DNA of 64,000 bases from Pirellulimonas nuda (GTDB taxonomy: Bacteria > Planctomycetota > Planctomycetia > Pirellulales > Lacipirellulaceae): positions 186,001 to 250,000 of the forward strand of contig NZ_CP036291.1 of NCBI RefSeq assembly GCF_007750855.1, read 5' to 3'. The number at the start of each line of letters is the position of its first letter. The first letter of the stretch is position 1. Positions 1-7,064 of the stretch are shown here, one piece after another. Made by a program: the position numbers and the translations under genes. The notes under the pieces are model-generated. The model was not told the origin of the DNA. It searched no databases and saw nothing but the letters and a program-made list of their open reading frames with translations.

Positions 1-439
1 ACGGCGAGGTCCGCACATCGATGTTTAGTTTCGGGGAAGTGATGGAAACGATTTCGACGTCGTCAACGCAAAACGGAATCGCAGCCAACCCATTCAAGTC
101 AATTCCCCGAATCGCGTTGACTATCTCATCGACTTGCGAATCGGTAATCGTCGTGGTTCGCAGCTCTCGCTTCCGTCTGTGATGCGGAGTGTACCAGTTT
201 ATGTCTTGCTGTACCGATCCATCGAGGTAGACCGACGTCTCCCACGAAGTAAGATCGTCGGCGAACCCAGGATGAAAATGCGCGCTTACGGCAAGCGAAT
301 CCGAATACTGACGCTCCGAAGTGACGCGTTCCATCTGCTTGAAGCATGGCATACAGAGTCCACCCGTTTCCATCGTGGTGGAAAGCAAGATCTCCGCATC
401 GCATTCAGTGCAGCGCGCTTTTTCGATGGTTGGATCCAT
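1..439 (-). CDS. Partial zinc-ribbon hypothetical protein, C-terminus beyond window
   Basis: Reading the minus strand from an ATG at 437-439 gives 146 uninterrupted codons that run off the left edge, so the C-terminus is missing. The product begins MDPTIEKARCTEC and has Cys10-x2-Cys13 and Cys29-x2-Cys32, a zinc-ribbon pattern near the N-terminus, followed by a mixed polar/hydrophobic region. No export signal or membrane segment is visible. The family is not recognised. Base composition is clearly lower in GC than the genes from 2 kb onward. The start is the first ATG in the frame; no strong Shine-Dalgarno is seen. The short overlapping frames here have no comparable pattern. Confidence 0.6.
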   Translation of the reverse strand, partial: MDPTIEKARCTECDAEILLSTTMETGGLCMPCFKQMERVTSERQYSDSLAVSAHFHPGFADDLTSWETSVYLDGSVQQDINWYTPHHRRKRELRTTTITDSQVDEIVNAIRGIDLNGLAAIPFCVDDVEIVSITSPKLNIDVRTSP

Positions 440-592
440 TCAATTGGGCAAACTTGTTTGTAGAATGACCAACGTAACGCCTGTAGGCTACAAGATGGTC
501 AACGTAACGGGCAGGCGGGCGAACCTCGTAAGTCCGTAGTGCAGGTGGTCCCACCGGCGAGGCGCCCTTGGCCACGGCGAGGTTCTTCAAGG

Positions 593-666
593 CCGGCGGT
601 TCACCTACCTTTCGGGCCAGCGTTCGGTTGCGTGCTGTGGGCGTTAACGGTAGGTGAATCCGACGG
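593..666. repeat. Intergenic inverted repeat, GGTAGGTGAA family, copy 1
   Basis: CCGGCGGTTCACCTACC (593-609) pairs, with one bulged base, with GGTAGGTGAATCCGACGG (649-666). The same word recurs at 20670-20796. The element occupies the gap between the two left-most minus-strand genes; nothing else is seen in 440-713. Confidence 0.7.
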
Positions 667-713
667 CGTTGGTAAAGGATCCAGTGGCACGCACGACCAC
701 CTGTTCTACATGG

Positions 714-1313
714 CTATCGCGCCATACCTGGTTCTTTCGATCGCGGATACGGCGCTTCAACGACAACATTTGGCAGTTCGGATTCTAGCCTCGCGATCCA
801 CTCGTCTTCCATCATGTGCTCAATCCGCACTTTCTTCAGTTGCGGAAACTCTTTCAGTATCAGGAAATCTTCTGGGAGCAGATCGGGCATTTCGAACTGG
901 AGATCGTCAATCGGAAGCGATCGTGCGGCCAAGAGCAACTCCTTGGTTCCGTTCGTGCAATAAAATGTCATCGAGGTGACGTTCTTAAGTTTCGAGACGG
1001 ACGGTGCGTCAGCAGGGTCAATGTCACTCATGAAAAAATCGACATTGGTAACCCGTCGTCGACAGTCTGGATCATTTGCCAGCATGGGAAGAAGTTTGGA
1101 ATCCATCACAGATGCTCTTGTGCTCCCTCGTTTGACGAGGTCAAACGATTTCTGTCGCCGTTCTGCTTGCTGTCGCTGAGCGTGTAGGTGCGCTTGCTGC
1201 CGCGCGGATTTGATCGCGAACGTCAAACCGACGATGGCAATACAGACAATGCTTACAACGACGACGACGCGAAGCATAGGGCTGCGCTTGCGATTGTCCT
1301 CAGCGGCGGTCAT
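714..1313 (-). CDS. Membrane-anchored LRR-like hypothetical protein
   Basis: The product has 199 residues. A basic N-terminus (NRKR) is followed by one hydrophobic helix at about residues 14-34, then a charged, Gln/Arg-rich stretch that may be coiled-coil, then a globular C-terminal half. That half contains segments such as LKNVTSMTFYC and FPQLKKVRIEH, which resemble degenerate leucine-rich-repeat strands. Membrane-bound single-pass topology with the C-terminal domain outside is inferred. It lies in the lower-GC left patch with other unrecognised minus-strand genes. Function unknown. Confidence 0.6.
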   Translation of the reverse strand: MTAAEDNRKRSPMLRVVVVVSIVCIAIVGLTFAIKSARQQAHLHAQRQQAERRQKSFDLVKRGSTRASVMDSKLLPMLANDPDCRRRVTNVDFFMSDIDPADAPSVSKLKNVTSMTFYCTNGTKELLLAARSLPIDDLQFEMPDLLPEDFLILKEFPQLKKVRIEHMMEDEWIARLESELPNVVVEAPYPRSKEPGMAR

Positions 1314-1478
1314 ATCGGATTGCTCGCGAACGATTGGGGTAACGGGGGGCTAGGAGAAGAGCTTGACTTCAGAACCGACTGCGCCGAGGCCTCCCGTTCA
1401 CAGATTTGTTGCGTGGCGAGTTCTTATCCGGCGTTGTTTCAATTGTCGAGGGGTCGCAAAACCAGTTCCCGCATTCCG

Positions 1479-1775
1479 TCATAAATCCTGTTCGTCGATG
1501 ATGTAGATGACGAATTCGTTGGCCAGAGGTTTCTTCCACATGATTCGAAGGCATTTTGGGCACTCGTAAAGCAGGCCGACATTTGAGGCGATTAGCTGCG
1601 TGTGCTTTTGATGCGTGTCCGTTGAGAACGGCGTTTGAGTCTCATCGAGTGTTTGGAGTGCAATCTCTGCGTCGAGCACGTCGTCGAACGACGTGTCCGG
1701 AATGGTTTGCCAACCATCATCCGGGATCGGCGACAAGTTGTGAACGTATCCGCACGGACAAAGAAGCTTTGGCAC
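1479..1775 (-). CDS. Small zinc-ribbon-like protein, GTG start
   Basis: The product has 98 residues. The start is GTG (1773-1775), chosen because AAGGAAC lies 6-8 bases upstream on the minus strand. Cys6 and Cys8 with His12 near the N-terminus and Cys72-x2-Cys75 (CPKC) near the C-terminus could form one split zinc site. The middle is acidic. There is no signal peptide or membrane segment. The family is not recognised. A longer overlapping frame (1717-1938) makes the local gene structure uncertain. Confidence 0.55.
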   Translation of the reverse strand: MPKLLCPCGYVHNLSPIPDDGWQTIPDTSFDDVLDAEIALQTLDETQTPFSTDTHQKHTQLIASNVGLLYECPKCLRIMWKKPLANEFVIYIIDEQDL

Positions 1776-1938
1776 TCAATGTTCCTTTAGCCACGTAACT
1801 TAGTACTAGCCAGAAAGGTTCTGCATCAGCCCGGTTTACACAACGTTGCTCAAGATAGGCCTCCGGCGCTGGCAGGTCCAGGCAATCTGCTACGGCCTGA
1901 AACGCCAATGCACGCTCCGCCCCAAGAACTGCCGCCAT
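1717..1938 (-). CDS. Doubtful small ORF overlapping the zinc-ribbon gene
   Basis: A 73-codon frame whose first 50 residues look protein-like (Ala/Leu-rich helix, then a hydrophobic strand WLVLSYVAKG). It overlaps the GTG-started gene at 1479-1775 by 59 bases. It may be a real small gene, or the damaged 3' end of an older one. No domain is recognised and there is no strong ribosome binding site. Confidence 0.25.
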   Translation of the reverse strand: MAAVLGAERALAFQAVADCLDLPAPEAYLEQRCVNRADAEPFWLVLSYVAKGTLSAKASLSVRIRSQLVADPG

Positions 1939-1998
1939 CGCCCATCCCTTCCCCCCTCCGCGTCTCTGCGCCTCTGCGAGAGACTTCGTCCGTGCCTC

Positions 1999-4200
1999 TC
2001 ACCCCCGCGATAAAGTCACCACCACCCCCTTGAACGCCGGGGTTCGGCTTTGGGGGTCGACCTCGCGGCCTACCAGCACGTTGGCTTCGGGGTAGTACAT
2101 CGCGGCGTTGCCGGGGCGGAGTTGTTGGAACTCGATGGCCGTGACCAGGTCCATCTTGCCGGCGGGGCCGTGGACGGTGACCTGGTCGCCGGCGGAGTAG
2201 CCGAGGCGGCGCAGGTCGTCGGGCGCGATTAAGATCACGCGGCGGCCGTCGACGCCGCGGTACAGGTCGTGGTCTTCGTAGACGACGGTGTTGAACTGCC
2301 CCTCGCTGCGGATGGTCATCACGCGCAATTCGCCGGGGGCTTGGCCCTTGAGCTCGGGGAGCGTGTGGGGGTGCAGGCGGGCGCGGCCGTCGGGGGTGGG
2401 GAACTTGGGGGTGTGGAAGGTGCGGCCGGGGATCTGGAACTCTTGTTTGGTTTGGGCGATGTCGGCCAGCGATTCGAAGCCGGGGACGATCTTGCCGATG
2501 GCGGCTTGCACTTTTCCTGTGTCGCGCATCGCGGGCCAGTCGACCGCGGCAAGGTTCTTGTTGGCGGCTTGGCGTGTGGCGACGCGGGCGGCTAGGTCGG
2601 CGATCACTTCGACCTCGCTACGGGGGCCTGCGAGGCGGCGTGGGCCGCCGTCGCTGACGCGGACGTAGTTGAACATCGACTCCTGCGTGGTGGGGTGGGG
2701 CTCTTCGTCGCGGGCCAGCACGGGGAGGATCACTGTCTCGCGGGCCAGGCCGTGGGCGTGGCCCGTGTTGAGGGTGGTGCTGAGGTAGGTGATCTGGTCG
2801 AGGTTTTCCAGCGCGCGGCGGGCGTACGCGGCGTCGGGGTTCGAGCCGTAGAGGTTGCCCCCTAGGCAGAGGCCGGCGCGGACGCGGCCCGCGATGGCGG
2901 CGTCCATGCAGGCCATCGTATCGAGGCCCGGCGTGGTGGGGAGCGTGACCCCCAGGTGCGACTGGAGCCGGTCGAACACCGCCTGCCGGAGCAGCGGCGT
3001 GACGCCCATCGAGCCGATCCCTTGCACGTTGGAGTGCCCGCGGATGGGCATCAGCCCCGCGCCGGGGCGGCCGACCATGCCGCGTACGAGCGCCAGGTTG
3101 GCGATCGCCTGAACGTTGAGAACGCCGTGGGCGTGGTGGGTGATGCCCATCGTCCAGCTAAAGACGGCGCGTTTGGATGCAGCGTACGCCTGGGCGGCCT
3201 GGTCGAGTTGTTCTTTGGGGACGCCGCTCTTGGCGGTGATTTCTTCCCAGGGGGTCGCTTCTAGCGATGCGCGGAGCTCGGGCCACCCGCTGGTGTGCGC
3301 GGCGAGGAAGGCTTCGTCTTGGGCGCCGAGCTCGACGACGCGTTTGGCGACGCCGGTCAGCAGCGCTAGGTCGCCGCCGATGTGGGGCTGGACGTACTGG
3401 CTGGCGATCTTGCTGCCGAACACCAAGCTCCAGGGGTCGCTGGGGACGCTGAAGTTGACCAGCCCCGTCTCGACCAGCGGGTTGACGACGATCACCTGCC
3501 CGCCGCGGCGGCGGACCTGCATCAGCGTGCGCATCAGCCGCGGGTGATTGGACGCGGGGTTGCCGCCGATCACAAACACCAGGTCGGCCGTGTCGAGGTC
3601 TTCCAGCGTGATCGTGGCGGTCCCGGAGCCGGTAGCGCTGGTGAGCCCCACGCCGCTGGCTTGGTGGCAGTAGTAGCTGCAGTTGTTCACGTTGTTCGTG
3701 CCCAGCAGCCGGGCGAAGAGCTGCAGCAAGAAGCCCGCCTCGTTGCTGCTGCGTCCGCTGAAGTACCAGAAGGTCTCGTCGGCGGGGAGCGACGCGAGCG
3801 TGTCCGCTACACGATCGAGCGCCTCGTCCCATCCCAGCGGCGCATAGCGCCCCGACTCGGCAGTGAATAGCACCGGCTCGACGAGCCGGCCCGAATGCTC
3901 CAGCTCGCGCGGCGACATGGCGCGCATCTCGCGGGCCGCAAACCGCCCCCAAAACTCGGGCTTGACCGCGCCCTGCATGTCGGCGGCCATGGCTTGCAGC
4001 GACTTCTTGCATACCTCGGGGAAGGCGCCCTGCTCGTTGACCATTCCCCCCTTTTGGCCCCCCATCCCCAGGGCGCAGGTCTTGCACGCATTACGGGCGC
4101 GCATCGCCTTCCACAGCTTGCGGATGCCGCCTACCTCGCGGGCCTTACGCCACGTGTACCACACCGCGGGCCAGCCGCCGCCGGTTTTGACCTTGCGCAT
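1999..4200 (-). CDS. YdeP/FdhF-type molybdopterin oxidoreductase alpha subunit
   Basis: The product has 733 residues, the usual size for the formate-dehydrogenase-like alpha subunits of the YdeP group, which bind bis-molybdopterin guanine dinucleotide. The N-terminus has Cys-x2-Cys (ACKTCALG) and a third Cys (EVCKKS) about 30 residues on, a possible iron-sulfur site. The molybdopterin fold follows, with YFSGRSSNEAG, the conserved NNCSYYCHQASG segment, FVIGGNPASNHPR, and the C-terminal binding domain (RSEGQFNTVVYEDHD, then APDDLRRLG). There is no Tat signal, so it is probably cytoplasmic. No electron-transfer subunit or fdhD lies nearby. The physiological substrate of YdeP-type enzymes is generally unknown, so formate should not be assumed. 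Confidence 0.9.
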   Translation of the reverse strand: MRKVKTGGGWPAVWYTWRKAREVGGIRKLWKAMRARNACKTCALGMGGQKGGMVNEQGAFPEVCKKSLQAMAADMQGAVKPEFWGRFAAREMRAMSPRELEHSGRLVEPVLFTAESGRYAPLGWDEALDRVADTLASLPADETFWYFSGRSSNEAGFLLQLFARLLGTNNVNNCSYYCHQASGVGLTSATGSGTATITLEDLDTADLVFVIGGNPASNHPRLMRTLMQVRRRGGQVIVVNPLVETGLVNFSVPSDPWSLVFGSKIASQYVQPHIGGDLALLTGVAKRVVELGAQDEAFLAAHTSGWPELRASLEATPWEEITAKSGVPKEQLDQAAQAYAASKRAVFSWTMGITHHAHGVLNVQAIANLALVRGMVGRPGAGLMPIRGHSNVQGIGSMGVTPLLRQAVFDRLQSHLGVTLPTTPGLDTMACMDAAIAGRVRAGLCLGGNLYGSNPDAAYARRALENLDQITYLSTTLNTGHAHGLARETVILPVLARDEEPHPTTQESMFNYVRVSDGGPRRLAGPRSEVEVIADLAARVATRQAANKNLAAVDWPAMRDTGKVQAAIGKIVPGFESLADIAQTKQEFQIPGRTFHTPKFPTPDGRARLHPHTLPELKGQAPGELRVMTIRSEGQFNTVVYEDHDLYRGVDGRRVILIAPDDLRRLGYSAGDQVTVHGPAGKMDLVTAIEFQQLRPGNAAMYYPEANVLVGREVDPQSRTPAFKGVVVTLSRG

Positions 4201-4220
4201 GGGGATGAGCCGGAAGGGTT

Positions 4221-4475
4221 AACCACGGAGCCACGGAGGGCACAGAGACGGACGGAGAAGAAAGGACGAAAGTAGCCGCCGATACGCGCGGATGAACGCA
4301 GATTAGATCTAGAGTAGCAAAAAGTGTTGGGGACGGCCCTGGATCGATGGGCAAGTCACTCTGAGATTCGCAACCCTTAATCCGACATCAGAACTGATCT
4401 GCGTTCATCCGCGCTTATCGGCGGCTCCCTTCTCTGCTTCCGTCTCTGTGTCCTCGGTGGCTCTGTGGTGAATCG
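4221..4475. repeat. Nested double inverted repeat between two genes
   Basis: The outer arms are CACAGAG-word sequences: 4221-4251 (ACCACGGAGCCACGGAGGG and following) and its inverted counterpart at 4432-4472. The inner arms are a second, unrelated word: GCGGATGAACGCAGAT within 4275-4303 and ATCTGCGTTCATCCGCG within 4397-4425. Both words are of the type seen dispersed in planctomycete intergenic DNA. The right part of the structure lies inside the 3' end of the symporter gene, whose stop is at 4405-4407. Confidence 0.8.
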
Positions 4476-5685
4476 TCTTGGACTCTCGCTCCCGGCCGTC
4501 CAGCAGGCAGCTCACGTTCACGTCTCCCAGCACGTTGATGGTGGTGCGGCAGCGGTCGAGGAACCAGTCTACCGTGAGCAGCAGGGCGATGTGCTCGATG
4601 GGGAGGCCCACGGCGCCGAAGACCAGGGTCATGGTCACCAGGCCCGCCTCGGGGATGCCGGCGGCGCCGACCGAGGCGACGATCGACGTGAGCACTACCA
4701 TCAACTGCTGGAGCGGCGTGAGGTTCATGCCGATGCCTTGCGCGACGAACAGCGCGGCCATCGCCTCGTACAGCGCGGTGCCGTCGTTGTTGAAATTGGC
4801 GCCCACTAGGGCGCCCATGCTGGCCGATTCTTCGCGGAGGCCGACCTTGTTCACCAGGCAGTCGTAGGTGACCGGCATCGTGGCGGTGCTGCTGTCGGTG
4901 CTGAAGGCCATCACCAGCGCGTCCCGCATGCCCGCCAGCACGTACAGCGGCCGCGGCCAGCTAAACAAGCGGATGCGCACCATGTACCACACGGTTTGCA
5001 GCACTAGCGCAATAAGCACCGCCACCACGAAGTAGCCCAGCGACTGGAAGGCCGCGAACCCGCGGACGCCGATCACGTTGGCCACGATACAGAACACGCC
5101 GATGGGCACGAGCTGGATGATCCAGTGCAGCATCACCAGCAGCGCCTCGTAGGCGATCTCCACCGCCTCCTGCACGTTGGTGAGCGGCTTCTCCTTGAGC
5201 CCGCGGAGGGCGATGCCGAACGCCACGGCGATGATGATCACGCCGATGATGTTCTGCTTGTCGCCCAGCGGGCCGAGGATGCTCTTGGGGACGTTGGCCA
5301 CCAGCAGCGCGAAGGGGTCGGGGCCTTCTTGTTCGGCGCCTTCGGCCGCGGGGCCGGCCAGGTTGGCGCCCTCGCCGGGCCGCATCAGGTTGGCGACCGA
5401 CAGGCCGATGACGATCGCGACCGTGGTGTTCAGCAGCAGCAGCCCGCCGAGGCGTGCGGCGGTGCGGCCTTTGATCTCGGAGGTCATCAGCACGTGCGTG
5501 ACCGCCACCAGGATCAGCGGCGGCGCTAGCGCGCCGAGCAGTTGCAGGATCACCTGGCTAGGGATCTCGAGGAAGGCGGCGCGCTCTCCCAGCAGCATGC
5601 CCGCGACGAGGCCCAGCGCCAGCGCGATGAGGATGCGCAGGTAGAGCGGGATGGCGTTCCAGCGGGCGATGGGAGAGGGGCTCAT
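4405..5685 (-). CDS. Dicarboxylate/amino-acid:cation symporter (SDF family)
   Basis: The product has 426 residues. It is a sodium- or proton-coupled inner-membrane symporter of the GltP/DctA fold, importing dicarboxylates or acidic amino acids. It has about eight hydrophobic segments, the hairpin motif AFSTDSSTATMPVTYDC, then GANFNNDGTALYEAM and the re-entrant GIPEAGLVTM, which are the transport-site signatures. Residues from about 400 on (HHRATEDTETEAEKG and beyond) are not family sequence. They are translated from a dispersed CACAGAG/GCGTTCATCC repeat that also supplies the stop, so the native C-terminus is probably near LLDGRE. The specific substrate cannot be read from the sequence. Confidence 0.92.
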   Translation of the reverse strand: MSPSPIARWNAIPLYLRILIALALGLVAGMLLGERAAFLEIPSQVILQLLGALAPPLILVAVTHVLMTSEIKGRTAARLGGLLLLNTTVAIVIGLSVANLMRPGEGANLAGPAAEGAEQEGPDPFALLVANVPKSILGPLGDKQNIIGVIIIAVAFGIALRGLKEKPLTNVQEAVEIAYEALLVMLHWIIQLVPIGVFCIVANVIGVRGFAAFQSLGYFVVAVLIALVLQTVWYMVRIRLFSWPRPLYVLAGMRDALVMAFSTDSSTATMPVTYDCLVNKVGLREESASMGALVGANFNNDGTALYEAMAALFVAQGIGMNLTPLQQLMVVLTSIVASVGAAGIPEAGLVTMTLVFGAVGLPIEHIALLLTVDWFLDRCRTTINVLGDVNVSCLLDGRERESKTIHHRATEDTETEAEKGAADKRG

Positions 5686-5734
5686 AGGTGGCAGGTCCCG
5701 GTAGCGTCGCGCGGTGCTGGTATTTAAGTCTCAA

Positions 5735-5803
5735 TGACCAAGCCTAAATGACCAATCCGCGCAAGCGAGCGCCCTGCGCGGTTTGATCATTTAGGCTTGG
5801 TCA
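5735..5803. repeat. Intergenic inverted repeat, AATGACCAAG family, copy 1
   Basis: TGACCAAGCCTAAATGA (5735-5751) is exactly complementary to 5787-5803. An inner stem of CCGCGCA with TGCGCGG tightens the hairpin. A further single arm of the same word continues to about 5830. It fills the gap between the symporter start and the CDF stop, so on the minus strand it could end or stabilise the CDF transcript. Confidence 0.85.
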
Positions 5804-5887
5804 TCGGTCATTCATTGAGGCTTCGTCATTGGCGGGTCATTCTACACCCCCTTTCGCGCCGCTGCGCCTCCGCGCGAGCCGCTTCGC

Positions 5888-6790
5888 TCACAGGCAGGCT
5901 TCGGCTTGGTCGCACCCCGGGCCGACGCCGTGCTCGATTTGCACCGTCATGTGGTCGATGCCGAAGCGGTCGTGCAGGTCGTGCTTGAGCTGGTGGAGGA
6001 AGGGGTCGGTCCGCTCCAGGTCGGGGGTCACCAGGTGGACGGTCAGGGCGTTCTGGGTGGTGCTCATGGCCCAGATGTGCAGGTCGTGGATCGACGCGAC
6101 GCCGTCGACCTGAGCAAGGAAACGGGCGACCTCGACCGGGTCGATCCCCTGCGGGACGGCCTGGATCGACAGGTTGACCGATTCCTTCAGCAGCCCCCAG
6201 GTAGCAAAGAACACCACCGCGGCCACCAGCAGGCTGGTGACGGGGTCGATCCATTGGGCGCCGGTGTACCAGATGGCCAGCCCGGCGATCACGACGCCCA
6301 GCGACACCGCGGCGTCGGCCGCCATGTGCAGCAGGGCGCCGCGGAGGTTGAGGTCGTGCTTGCTGCCGGCGACAAACAGCAACGCGGTGACGGTGTTGAC
6401 GACCACCCCCACCAGGGCCACCACGGCGATGGTGGGCCCGCCGACCGGCGCGGGCGTGATGAGCCGCTGAACGGCCTCGAGCACGATGGCGCCCACGGCT
6501 GCCAGCAGGATCAGCGCGTTAAACAGCGCGGCCAGGATGGTGGAGCCCCCCCAGCCGTAGGTGTGGCGGGTGGTGGGGGTGAAGCGGGAGAGGGCGTGCC
6601 CCCCCCACGCCAGCAGCAGGCCGACCACGTCGCTGAGGTTGTGCCCGGCGTCTGACAGCAGGGCCAGCGACCCGTTCCAGAAGCCAAACCCCGCCTCCAC
6701 GGCCACGTACGCCAGGTTCAGCCCAATGCCGATGGCGAACACCCGTCCGTAGTTGACGGTGGTTTGGTGGTGCGAGTGGTTGTGGGCCAT
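5888..6790 (-). CDS. Cation diffusion facilitator (CDF) metal exporter
   Basis: The product has 300 residues, typical of the CzcD/ZitB branch that exports Zn2+ (or Cd2+/Co2+) in exchange for protons. A short His-rich N-terminus (HNHSHH) is followed by six membrane segments. Both intramembrane metal sites are visible: His-x3-Asp in SDAGHNLSD (helix 2) and in HMAADAAVS (helix 5). The C-terminal cytoplasmic ferredoxin-like domain carries DLHIWAMS. Metal specificity is inferred from the family only. Inner-membrane location. No metalloregulator gene is adjacent. Confidence 0.93.
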   Translation of the reverse strand: MAHNHSHHQTTVNYGRVFAIGIGLNLAYVAVEAGFGFWNGSLALLSDAGHNLSDVVGLLLAWGGHALSRFTPTTRHTYGWGGSTILAALFNALILLAAVGAIVLEAVQRLITPAPVGGPTIAVVALVGVVVNTVTALLFVAGSKHDLNLRGALLHMAADAAVSLGVVIAGLAIWYTGAQWIDPVTSLLVAAVVFFATWGLLKESVNLSIQAVPQGIDPVEVARFLAQVDGVASIHDLHIWAMSTTQNALTVHLVTPDLERTDPFLHQLKHDLHDRFGIDHMTVQIEHGVGPGCDQAEACL

Positions 6791-7064
6791 GGGGAAGAGT
6801 GTAGGTGGTGTGTGGCCGGTGGTCAGTGGTCAGTTGCGGACCGCGTGGGATTGGCGCCTGAACGCTCAACGCTCAACGGGCGACGGGCGACGGCCCAACC
6901 ACTGCTATCGCCGGCGTGGGGGTTTGGGTGGTGTTTGCCGGTTTTTTCGACGGATTGGGTTAGGCGGGGCGTGCCGGCGTTCCGATAGAGCTTGCAGACG
7001 CGGCCCTGCGCCCCCGGCGCGGCGGCCCACGAATACTCCTGAGAACGCTACGGACTTGCCTGTC

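Noticed and set aside
126-404. 92-codon minus-strand frame near the left edge
   Set aside because: It overlaps the better-supported frame from 439, which has paired CxxC motifs and runs off the window.
4936-5529. Long plus-strand frames opposite the symporter and similar frames opposite most large genes
   Set aside because: They are antisense shadows rich in His/Arg/Gln produced by high-GC third positions, with no domain pattern.
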